Made by a program: the position numbers and the translations under genes. This document shows positions 12,752 to 25,000 of a stretch of DNA of 64,000 bases, piece after piece. The notes beneath the pieces were generated by a model, which did no database searches, had not been told where the DNA came from, and saw only the letters and a program-made list of their open reading frames with translations. This DNA comes from Echinarachnius parma (lineage: Eukaryota; Echinodermata; Echinoidea; Clypeasteroida; Echinarachniidae), in assembly GCA_037951105.1 (NCBI GenBank), contig JBAMJV010001396.1, positions 1 to 64,000 of the forward strand. Reading direction: 5' to 3'. Every line of letters starts with the position of its first letter. Position 1 is the first letter of the stretch.

Positions 12752-12862
12752 TTTTCCATTCGTGGAATGGTACGAATATTTTCATTCGGTGAAAGATGGA
12801 ATGTTCCATCTTTCACCTCATGCAAATATTCGTACCATTCCACTCATAAACATTCATTATTT
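12752..12862. repeat. Hairpin in the 3' flank of the lipoxygenase gene
   Basis: TGGAATGGTACGAATATTTT with its inverse, and GTGAAAGATGGAATG / CATCTTTCAC, centred near 12805, about 115 bp beyond the lipoxygenase stop codon, so possibly transcribed in its 3' UTR. Confidence 0.75.
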
Positions 12863-12975
12863 GTATACTGATCCGCAGCGACTAATGCAAGAGCATACAT
12901 TTCCCCTTGGATAAAGTGACCGAGGTGCCTTCACATCCTATGATGACTGATCGGCTCATTTAAGCATTCGTTCGA

Positions 12976-13090
12976 TTAAATACTTATCGAATTGGGAACT
13001 TCCTTTGGGTGTAAATAATCGTACTTGTGCTCCCTCGTCGCATTCCGTTCGTCAATGATCACACCCACCTTCAATAAATCCGAGCGAAAC
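12976..13090 (-). CDS. Lipoxygenase exon 12: C-terminus with terminal Ile and stop
   Basis: Residues 625-662 then TAA: FRSDLLKVGVIIDERN, KYDYLHPKEVPNSISI. It matches the universal lipoxygenase ending (RN-x6-Y-x-YL-x-P-x-x-(I/V)-PNSI-x-I); the C-terminal Ile carboxylate is an iron ligand. One base (G) completes the Lys codon begun in exon 11. Not visible in an ORF scan because the frame opens just after the acceptor; found by searching for the terminal motif. Confidence 0.93.
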
Positions 13091-16000
13091 CTTTTAAAAG
13101 AACAGGTAAACAGAAAGTCAAATACTTTTAGTTTCTGTCACTCTATAAGGCGAGGACGCAGTCCCGTTAATACTTACATCCCATTCATACTTGCCCCTAG
13201 CACTGTTTGCGCAAGTATGAACGGATTTGTCAAGCCTCGGCCTAGGCTCGGCCTGGCATACTATCGTGAGCCAGGACGGGAGGTCATTTACGCAGATGCT
13301 AGACACGGCTAAGCTACTGTTATTATCGCAAGTGTGAATGGAACAGTGGCTAGCATAACTCTGCGCATGCGCGAGCTCTGCACATAGTCATTGTTACGTC
13401 ACAATATGGGTTTACTACGTCATTTTTAATTGCTTATGCCAACGTCGTTTGGGCATGCGCAGAAGCATCCTAGGCTAGGCCAGGCCAGTTTTGCATTCAT
13501 ACTTGCGCGATACTTGTCCAGTGTTGATGCCTAGTATGAATGGGTATATAGACAGCTTACCCCAGGCCAGTGCCGAGCCAGTGCTAGACGCAAGTATGAA
13601 TGGGGTGTAAGTTTTCAATAAGTGTAAGCATTTTTTTTTGTTACGGCTGGTTCAAAATTATTGAATTATTGTGTGGCCTCACAATTAAAAATGGTTATAT
13701 GTATGGATATTTCAGCCGTCTCTGAACCGATTTTGATCAAATAAAGTTTATTCTGTCATTCAAATTGTATGCTCTTTCAAAATTGACACTCAGTTACAAA
13801 CAAATTATTTCGTGCATCACCCTTTATACCAAAACTCAACTGTCCCTTTAAAATAGCACCTCTCTGAGCTATATGAATAGTGCCCTCGATAATGTGAGAA
13901 TGCAATCCCTTTAATACTTACTTTTCAACTCCTCTGACGTCGACGGGATCACGACGGGGTCGACGGGATGTACTGGACCTCGAAGTCGCCCATTGGGTTG
14001 TTGCCCCGACGTGCCCCGACCACTCAATACATTTGAATAGTGCCCTCGATAATGAGATGATAAAGTGCCTTAATACTTACTTTTCAACTGCTTTGACACC
14101 GACTGGGTCGTAGGTGTACTGGACTTCGAAGTCGCCAAGTGCGTTGGTGCCCCGTTGGCTCAGTATCTTCACTACCAACATAACGGCAAAGGTCTGTTTC
14201 TTCGTGGGCATTATAGCTACAAGGTCTTTCTCACTGCGATCGATCTACGAGACAATTGTATAAACAAAAATAACAAAACTTAGAGAAGTACAACCCTTCA
14301 ATATCATAATCGTGCGTACTTGACATAATCGTGCGTACTTGACAGAAATGTGTTATCAAGAGTAAGACGACGGAACAAATAATGGCAACCAATATTTTAC
14401 AAATAATATCAAGAATGAGTTAAAAGAAAAGAGGTACTAAATAATGTATAGTATACAATATATATATTTGATTAATGACACCCCGTCCTCTGAAGTGACG
14501 TCACAGATTTCAGCTAGTTCTGACGGACATTTTGAATGCAAAATGGGGCTTAATTGGTAATCTGTTTACCAGGTCTCGAGATATGAGAACAAGACGGACG
14601 ACGGACAATCCGAAAACGCAATTGCTCCCACTATCTTGACAGACGCATGCACTAATCTTGATTGAGTCATCGTCTTTTCTGTAGTAGTGGGGCTCGTTCG
14701 TTCGTGTCTCCATTAGATCAAGATAAAATATACAGTTCCTAAATAAAGTTTTCTCATCTCTCGATGGCTGCGATCGCCGTCTCATTAACGAGGGACAAGT
14801 CGTCATCCGTACAAGCCGTCCCGCCGCACTGCAGGATATATGGTCCATCGTCTTACCCCGTGTTCACACACAACATTTTCAGCCCTTAATCATGACTAAA
14901 GAATCAGCAGCTGACTATAGAATCAGCTTCTCATTACAAATTCGTGTGTCTGAACGCTTACTAACGAAACGACGTATCGTTAGTGATGACTAACGAAACG
15001 CGGGTTTTATCGTCGTTTCGTACGAGAGCTGACTATAGAATCACGCTCATTTCGTGCGTGAACAAGGATTTCTCGCTTAATCATGGTTCGCTATACGACT
15101 CGTAACTAACTGGGCGTGGCTTAACGTGAACGTTCGCGCACACAGGGCCCTAGGGGGGCCCTAGGGAGACCTGGTGTTCGATGCACCTGGAAGCCACCTG
15201 GAAGCCAGTTGTTGTGGAATTACGGCTTGGTGTGTGTGAACGTTTGGTTTAATCATGATTCTTTAGTCATGATTTTTTAGCCATGATTAAGGGATGAAAA
15301 TGTTTGTGTGTGAACACGCTGTGAGTCTCTCCACATTCGCATTTAGTGTCTCCTTCAGGGGCAAAGTCCCATCTTGCCATGTTGACCTTACACCGTCCCA
15401 TTCTCGTCCGCATTCGGTTCAGGCATTAGCGTCTCTTCGCACGGCGACGCAAGTGCTGAGTACGGGGTATTTAAATGAGCTGTGAGCGTCTCCGTATTGC
15501 AGTTTCGCAGTGAAGAATACACAGAACGTCTCCTTGCTCGAGTGACCAAGCGCGCTGATTGGCTAACCCCACTGACCTCTGGCTGACCCATTGAAGTAAG
15601 GGCTTACCACCACCGATCTACACCGCTCCGTAGTAGCTGTTACACAGAACGCTATTTCGGCCAACTACCGTCGTAGGTTTGGACGCTACGCGGAAATTTT
15701 CGCTCTGAGTGCGACCCCCCGCTAAGATTAGCGTTGTAGAAGGCCGCGTCGCCGGTTGCGAAAAGACGCTATTGCCACTCTGGCCACTTCAGGTTTAGTC
15801 CTGTGATGAGTATTGGCTTGGCTGATGGTGGAGGATTGTGCTCAGGTGGTGGGTCAGAATCGAGGAAGCTGTGTCGGTATACAAGGCGTCTGTGGGGAGG
15901 TTGGTAGCCGTATAACATGTGTCTGTCATCTGTCGTCTGCTTCATTTGTTCCTTTAGGCAGGTGTTAGCGCGTCTTTGGTCTGGGGATCCGATGCCAGCG

Positions 16001-19000
16001 AGGTGATATAACTCCTCAACTCTTGTTGGTTTCAGGCAGCCTGTTATCTTTCGATATGTGTTGTTGAGTGTGGTGTCAAGCTTCTTCACATGGGCTGATC
16101 TGCTCCATATTGGGCAAGCATATTCTGCGGATGACATGCATAGGGCAACAGCTGCAGTTCGAAAAGTTTTGGGGTCAGCGCCGTAGTGTGAAGTTGCCAG
16201 CTTCCCGATTATGGCATTTCGAGATTCTATTTTGCCTACCGTCTTCTCGATGTGCTTCTTAGGTGTGATCGAGTGGGGCGAACTAGTGGGGTGAACTAGT
16301 GGGACTGGGGCTGAGATGAAGTTTATACATTGAGGCGAAATGAATTACCACTACCATTTATCAAACTAAATCGTTACCACTGACCTTATCTTTAGGTGGC
16401 TCTCCGTGCAAGAACGCTGGGCAGTGTGGTGGAAACGCGAACTGGTCGTACTGAGGGAAGTTGGCCGCAGCGTGCCCAACGCTGCAGATGAAGATGAAGT
16501 TTGTTACCGTTTCGGTGACTTCGCCTCTTGTCTGAAACGCACCGCCATTTGGAATACCCTATTTTGTGAAAAAATATAACGGTATATGTTTTTCTGTCCA
16601 TCATCTGTACGAAATAACTGCATTTCAGGGGAACAAGTGAAATTATTATTATACCAGTATTATTCGGGTAGAATCACTTATTAATTAGTTATATTATTTC
16701 CGGGCCAAAAGCCACAGAAATGCCAGGCAAAGACCCTCTTCCCTGTTTTTTTTTTGTTAATGGAAAGCGGGAAGGATGCTATTCGAGCAAAGGACCACAA
16801 CACCCCCTCCCAGCCCACCCACACGTGCACGTAGATGGTTTACACACACCTTTATTCCACAGCATTCGCCATCCTCTCCATTGGTAGACAGCGTATTTGC
16901 CCATTCCTGAAGCTCCTTGTCTGACGTCACTCTGTCATTGGAACCTTCATTAGTAGAGATAACATGTGCAAGGGATAGAGAGGTATTGAAATTAAGGGAT
17001 AGTGAGAGGAACTATGCAAGTTGATTGACTTGATCGATGGAATAAGAAAATAATATTTAGTTCAGAGAGTTCAGATCAGATCGTATAAGGCTCCTCCGTG
17101 GCTAATCATCAGCATCATCATCATCATCATCACCACCACCACTACTATCATCATCACTATCAACTTAATACAAATCTACTATGTCAACATTGACACTGAG
17201 TGATGTGTACAAAATTCCACATTTAATTAAAGGGGACCACCAGGCAAAGAACAACACATTATTATATGTTTTGGTACCGTTTTGTGATATCAAATAAACA
17301 CCCAACATTTTGCTAAGGGTTGTGTAATTCATAAACAAAGCAATTAATTTCCCCCACTTACGGAACCACTACTATTTCCGGGCCAACCATTTGCGAGTGC
17401 GCCAATGCTATTCACGCGTACGTTTGTAGACAATAGATTCCCGGGCGCGTCTTTTTTTCCCGTACCACTTTAATGCGTCGGAACTCGTGAAAGCGCGCTG
17501 GAAAGCCAAGACTAGCTCGAGTGCGTTGATTTACACGCAAGCCTAGCTATTTTCTCAATAAAATTGTGGTTTCACACACCATGATGACTGTGAGTCTGAT
17601 GTATCTACACCTAGATGACTTTTCCTAGTCGCATCGTCGTGGTCGTAGTCCGCATCGAGATCGGCCACTCCCCTGCCATTGGACTTGTCTTGGCTAGATC
17701 GATGTCGCAGAGTCGCAGAGTTTGATGCATAGAAAATGTGTCGCATACAGCAGCGGCTAGTCTTGGCTTACCAGCGCGCTTTCACGAGTTTTTTTAGGAA
17801 AACTGACGCATCATTGGTACGGAAAAAAGACGCTTCCCGGGCGATTCGTTCGCTCTGCACACATTAGTCTTCGCAATTCAGACCGCATGAGAACGCATGC
17901 TTTAGAATGGTGGTGCGTTTTCCAATTATATATATTTTTTTCTTTCTGGAAACATATTTTTGTGAAAGATGTTACCTTTCTTTAATAAGAATATTATTTT
18001 GGGGTTGTGGTACCCTTTAAGGTCATGTAGTCGAGTAACACACAAACACGCAAAGTATTATTTCCTAACAATATGCTATAGGTTTGTAGACAGTACAAAT
18101 GACCCCCAGGATGGGTTCACAATTAAATCAGTAACACCTCAATAACAAAGAGAGAATATGAAGACCAAAGCTGTTTTTGTACTTCTATTAAAGGGTGACT
18201 AAATAAAAAAATAAAAAACGCTTTGGTTGATCTATGATAATGAATACATCACATATCTGTTGACTATTTGATTTACATTTTTGTCATATTTTTTATATTA
18301 ATTTTTCTATTTATTTTTTCTACCTGCTCAGCTTCACCCTGAAAAACCCTGCCAGAAGCTATTTTCTTGACTTCTCTGACCTCACAATACCATTCCATCA
18401 GTCAGCTAGATGAACAAAAGACATTGGTATGTCAACTGACCACCAGTTTTAAGCTGTTTACAATAGTATTGTAAGCTTTATACAATGCCCACTCACCATG
18501 AAAAGAAGGTTTCAATGAAATACGGTACTCAGTGGGTGAGAACATATCTTTTGTAAATGTTTATCTAGCTGATCGGTGGTTGAATGGTATTGTGATGTCA
18601 GAGAAGTCAATTGTGTAGGGTTTTTTTAGGGGTGGATCTTAGCAGGTAGAATAAAAATAATAGAAAAAATAATATAAAAAATATGACAGAAATGTACATG
18701 AAATAGTCAACAGATATGTGATGTATTCATTATCATAGATCAACCAAAGCGTTTTTATTTTTTAATTTAGTCACCCTTTAATTATTAGCAAGAGGAAAAC
18801 AAATAGGCATGGAATAACTACTAGAGATGCAAGTGAGTTTATAATTAGTCGATTCAGAGAAAGAATAGATCCATTTAAACAGTAATAATATCGTCATAGA
18901 CTGTCTCACTGTAGTGGTGATCAACGATGGCCTTGACGTAGTCGTAGATGGCCTTGCGCAATAGCAGCGCGTCGTCCCGGTAGTGATAGTTAGGAAGTAC

Positions 19001-22000
19001 TTCCGGGTCAGAGACGCCCCGGTCATCCAGGTCATTGAGAATGTTCCCTTCTCGGTCCAGCGACCACGTGGCCCAAGTCCTGCGGATAATCTCAAACATT
19101 CCGTTACCGCCAATTGACATCGTTTGGTCCACGTAGCCACCAGGAGAGACAAGTTCCCGTACACCTTTTCTGCAGGAAAGAAAAAAAAAACAATTGGAAG
19201 ACATTTTGTTACACCTCAATCGTGGTGCGAGCAGGGAATTCCCTGGTCCGAGGGCGCATCAACATGGACATCCATTGGGCCGTATGCATAAAAGCAAGCA
19301 ATTGCTTGTGCTAGCCTTTTGCTTGAATCGGTATGCACACAAACAAGCAATTGCTTGCAAGCAAAAGCTTTTGCTTACAAGCACAAGCAATTACTTACTG
19401 CTCGTAAGCAATTGCTAACCAAACAAGCAATTGCTTAAAACCGTATGCATAAAACGGACCTTTTACTTGTCTTGATAAGCAATTGCTTGCGTTTTTTCAA
19501 GCACCTCCAGACCAGCTTGAGCTCTTGCTTACTAAGGACATTCGCGTTTTAGAATCAAGTTTTCATACCGTTTCAGGATGATTTAGAACTCCTGGTTCCA
19601 GAGGTTATGTTGTGATTACATATTTAATCAAATGGCTGTTATTTTAGACATTTATATCCATGTAGGCAATTTTGTTCATGATTTGAAAATATTTGCGTAA
19701 GAAAAATACTGTTGCCAGGTCGGGTACGACCAGGGAAAGCTGCTATGCAAGGGACTACACGACGTTTGCATACACTACGAATCCCCTTTGTTGTCATGCA
19801 GTGCGATGTTCGCACAACCGTAACGATGCTTTGTTCAACACGTAAGCAATTGCTTAGGCAGTGTAAGCAACAGGTTTCAGCACAAGCAAAAGCTTATGCA
19901 TACGAAATTAAGTAATTGCTTCCTTCACTCAACTAACATGTATCAAAGGACCCAGTGGTATATCTAGTGTCAACCAATACATGGATGGATGGGAGAAAAG
20001 GGGAGGGCATGTACTCCCACTGGTGGTTATTCTTACTGACCATTCGCCATCTGTTGAAGCTGGCTCGGATTCGTAAATCAGATGCGTGTTGCCACCTTGC
20101 GAACGCCTAACGCACCGTGCGGAATTATGCAGTGCGCATCTAGTTGAAAATGGTGACCCGTGCTTAGTGTCTGTACGCTTGCAATCTGGTATTGTGAAAA
20201 TTAGCTTGGTGCATCAATATGGTTGCCCGCGGCTAGTATGCTTTCCTGGGAGTTCAGAATTTGTACACGATGATTGTGTGGGTCTGGACTATACCAAATG
20301 ACCAGGGATAATAATAAGCGCTTAGCGACTGTTCTGCATTAGGCGCTATGCAAACACGATCTATTATTAGTATATGTATTATTATTATTATATATTTTGT
20401 TTAAATCAAAGACAGAGATCTGGCCGAGGACAATAATCATGATAAAATAGCGCCCAATGCTGATTGCCACTGCCAAGCAGTACTGCTGTGTGATATCACA
20501 ACGTGGAGGACGGGACAGCTTTTGAAACAATATGATATTAAGTACCGTCAATCATGTCTCAGCGGCCACCTGTCAATAGCAGTCGAACTGCCTGTCGCGG
20601 CCATAGAGTAACTATAATCGCGGCCATCAACATTGATCCCTTGCAGTCAACCCATTCAGCACTGATTGATTACATTTATTCTCCATTATATCCAAGCCCA
20701 ATTATGTTGGGGACCTGCACTTAATGGGTTAATGTAAAGAAACCTGTCCACCTGTCTTCAGTTAACTCTCGTCTTGTTTCCCTCAGGTGGCCACTATACA
20801 CAGGTTTAACTATATATATATTATTCATATTGATTTATATTAAGGTTTCCCTGCTACAGGTCCTGAGGGCTGAGTGGCTAGTGAGAGACCATTAATGCAT
20901 GGAGCGAGTGGTAGACATGAACACATCATATCCATAGCTACACTACCATGACTACTGTCTGATGGTACGTACGTATTGATGGCGATCAGGTAGAGGAAGT
21001 GTGGAGCCAGGAGGCGGAAGATGGGATGGGAGGGTGAGAGGCAGCGGTGCGTTGCCACGACAACCGACTCCATAATCAGGTGACTGGAGCCCAGATGAGT
21101 GACGGACTGGTGGAAAGCACTGTCGGCGAGGTTGAACCACATCTTCGCCAAAAGCCACACATACTCTTGGTCCGACGGCAAGAATATCTAAGGGATTAAT
21201 TACATGCATGATGACGATAATAATAATAATAATAATAATAACACCACCACAACTACCACAACCACCACAAACACCACCACCAACAACAACAATAATGATA
21301 ATGATACTTATAATAAGGTTTCAAATATCACTTTTGGAAAAAAATTATATGCAGTTCATGGATCACTTAAAGGACAAGTCAAGGTTGGTCCAACTTTTAC
21401 ATATATGCACATGATGCGCAAACGTAATACCGAACTGGCTGATTACAACATATTCTTTGCACGGATCTCGCGGCGAGCGATATCTCAGCCCTGTAAAATT
21501 GTATAATACCGCCCGCTGCATCCTGGCGTAACCATTAACTCTAGCAATCTAGTAACTTGTTGACAATTGCAAAAACGGACGAAGGGTTAATAAAATGTGT
21601 ATATTTGTGATCTGATATGTCTACTGAGTGATGCGTGAAAATTTCAGAGCAAATGAGTGTCATATGAGCGAGTAATGAGCGAAAATATTGAGCACATTTT
21701 AAATTCTACACTAGTGAATTTTACATCCGGATACTTCAATCATTTATATCTTTATTACAAAAGAGGAATTTGGAAAATTTAAACCTGCTCCATGCTTTTA
21801 TTTATAAAATGAAAACAATGAAGTAGGTATGCGAGGACTGCTGGAGTAAGTAAATGTTGTAGATTTTGATGTTACTAGATCCATTTAGGCTTTAACTACC
21901 GGATTTTCTTCTCCAGGTTCTTGGAACAGCTGGATGGCGACTGGCATCAGATTCTTGTCCTTGTTGACGAAAAACAAACTGATGGGGGCGGGCATCTGAA

Positions 22001-25000
22001 ATAGAAGTAATAAACATTACTGTACACACAATAAATTTATACCAAAACACAATTGGCATTGATTGAGCAAACGCAGAAGAAAACAAAAAATAATCACAAC
22101 AACAAATAAAGCGTCCTTCAGATTTATTTTGTAATGTTACCTGGCGGTCTTTTTCAAAGAGATAGTTGAGTTTTGAATAAATCTGGGCCCCAGATTTATT
22201 CCGATCGGATATATTTATTGATATTTCAGCCGTTTCTGAACCGGTTTTGATCAAATAAAGTTTATTCTGCCATTAAAATTGTATGCTCTTTCCAATTTTA
22301 CACTCAGTTTTTCATTATCTCAAATGTTTTTTTTTGGTGCAGCGCCCTCTATACCAAAACTGAACTACCAAGCCAAGCCAATGAGTTTTTGGAGAGCGCC
22401 CTCTTGAGTTGTAACGGCTCTTTTTAATGATAACAGCTGCCCTTTACTTAGTCGTTTGTAATCTTGTATACCTTTCGACCATGGTGGGATATGTAATGGT
22501 GCAGGGTTTGGGTACTAAAATTCAGTTTGACCAAAACTGTACTCTCTATATCAAAACTCATATATCACTTAAACAATAAACAAGATCAACGGTATTCGAT
22601 TTATGTAAAAGGCAGACATACTAAATCATAATTTATATACAACAAATAATATGAAATAAAACAGACACAAAATTAAATAAAATTCCTCCTTTCTATCTTA
22701 CCACTCTGGATTCCATCATGGGCAAATCCTTCAGGATTTTGTAGTCTATCATGAACAGCCGTTTCTTTTTTATCGCCTCGGCTATCATCATGTCCTCCAA
22801 CAGTGGTTTCAACATTTCGTCTGTCACTGGGAGTCTATGTTAAAAAGATCGATTGGACATACATTACATGGTTGTGATTGGCCGTTTTCCTTGTGAATGT
22901 ATAATCAAGAGGCGCACGTTATGTGCGTGCGTGCGTTCGTGTAGATGTGTGCCCGTGCGTGTGTGGGTGTACTTGTACTACTTGTGTGTGTATTTGTCTA
23001 TGTGCTTGTGTGATTGTTTGTTTGTGTGTATATGTGTGTGTGTTTGTTTGTGTGTGTGTGTTTGTGTGCATTTGTGTGTTTATTTGTCTATGTGCTTGTG
23101 TGATTGTTTGTTTGTGTGTGTTTGTATGTGTGTGTGTTGATGGAGAGGGGGAAGGGAGAATGGGGGAAGGGGTGTATTTTCCTAAATACTTTTATATATG
23201 ACATAATAGATCAGACATTTTCACTAATGGTTCGTCCTAATTATCCATTAATACTAGTGTTGCAAACCGCAGAAATTTAACTCTTACTTGTCTGGTATTT
23301 GATTGCAGAGACTGATTTGCGCTGCGGCGTTACAGCCCGCCAGACGCAGATAGCCGAACTCCTTGTCGGATCGCCAGTTGTCCATTCCCTGTTGGAAACG
23401 AATGACAGAGAAAATGATGAAGTCCAGACGGTCTCCTTTCACACCAGTGGACTTGAACTAGCCCATTGATGGTTGTCATGTGCGGTGCCACCGGAGATAT
23501 GGTAATTATTTATCCTTATTTTCAAATAATATCCCTCTGTTTAAAGGGGTAGTACAGTTTTGGTAAGGCTGAACTTTAGTAACCAAACCTGGACAGTAAC
23601 ATTATAAACTAATAGTTATAACGCCACCATGCTCGTAAGGTATACTAAATTACAAACGGCGCTTTCTAAAAAGGCATTGGTTTCAACCATTTTTCATACA
23701 AAATTATGCACGTGATGTTTTATTGAAATAATGATTAAATAGAGAGATCATCAACAACTATTTAAAAAACGATTTTGAAATTTTTTGAAAAAGTGCAAGC
23801 ATTTTTTTTATTTTTTGAAAAAATCATCTAATTATTTGGGCCCCAAATAATTATAAGATCAGATATATTTATTGATATTTCAGCCGTTTCTGGGTCGATT
23901 TTGACCAAATAAAGTTTATTCTGCCATTAAAATTGCATGTTCTCTCATATTCGACACTCAGTTTTTCATTACCTCACAAAAAAATTGTGATGTGCAGCGC
24001 CCTCTCTACCAAAACTAAACTACCCCTTTAACATGATATTCTTTTAAACCAAGAATTAAAGAAAATAAATATATTTTTTGAAAGACCATAATTATTATAC
24101 TATATCTGGATTTAAATTTAAAGTGGAATCTACACATTGAAAATATTTGAACTCGGAATTAGAAAGTTGATAGGTCTTTTATCTCGTTTGCGATATCATA
24201 TTATTGTCCTAACTTGAAAACTGTGTATAAAGCAATAATTCTCCCAATATTTGATTATGGAGACTTGATGCAACAGCCTGTGCTAACCCAAGTCGACAGT
24301 CCCATAGAAAAACCCATAGGAGACCCATATGACAATCCTATTGGTCTCTATGGGTTTCCTATGGGTTTCTATGGGTTTCTATGGGACCCATAGACATTTT
24401 CCAGGAGACCCATAGAAACCCATAAACCCATGTTCCACTTTCCCTATTGAAACCCATAGAAACCAATAGGCCTATGGTTTTCTATGGGTCTCCTATGGGT
24501 GTTTGTTCTATGGGAATTTCGACCTGGGAATATATATTAGGGATTAGCCCTTATAGACATATGTCAATTATAGATTTGCATGATCGAGTTGCTTTAAAAT
24601 CATTAGCAGCAAGGCGAAATTACCATTTAAATTCGATGGTATGTAAGGCAACACATGATTTAACTCCGCCTTATTTAAAAAGATCCTTTCAATTTTGTTA
24701 TTATAAACATTCACTAAGAACGGAAAATTATCTTTACTAAAACCCAAAACTGAATTTCTTAAACTCACATTTTTTTTTATAGAAGCGCACATGAATATAA
24801 TATCCTTCCCTTGAAATAAAATTGTTGTATGTATTACAAAAATGCATTCTTTTATACCCAATTTTGTTTTATCTTCTTTGATAAAAATTGATTTAGTAGT
24901 ATAAATTGTAATCTGCACTCGTAGTTGTAGGTTGATATAATCTATTATTGTAATCATACAAATTTGTTGAAATACATTGTTAATTATATTGTTAATTACT

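Noticed and set aside
18778..18909. Extension of lipoxygenase exon 8 beyond 18910
   Set aside because: The open read-through (YDDIITV) does not match the family and gives the wrong phase; the GTGAGA donor restores the conserved motif.
22853..23201. Cys/Val-rich frames of 92-95 aa
   Set aside because: Translation of a TG-rich simple repeat.
24447..24740. 97-aa gene
   Set aside because: C-terminal part of a LINE ORF2 interrupted by the CCCATAG array.
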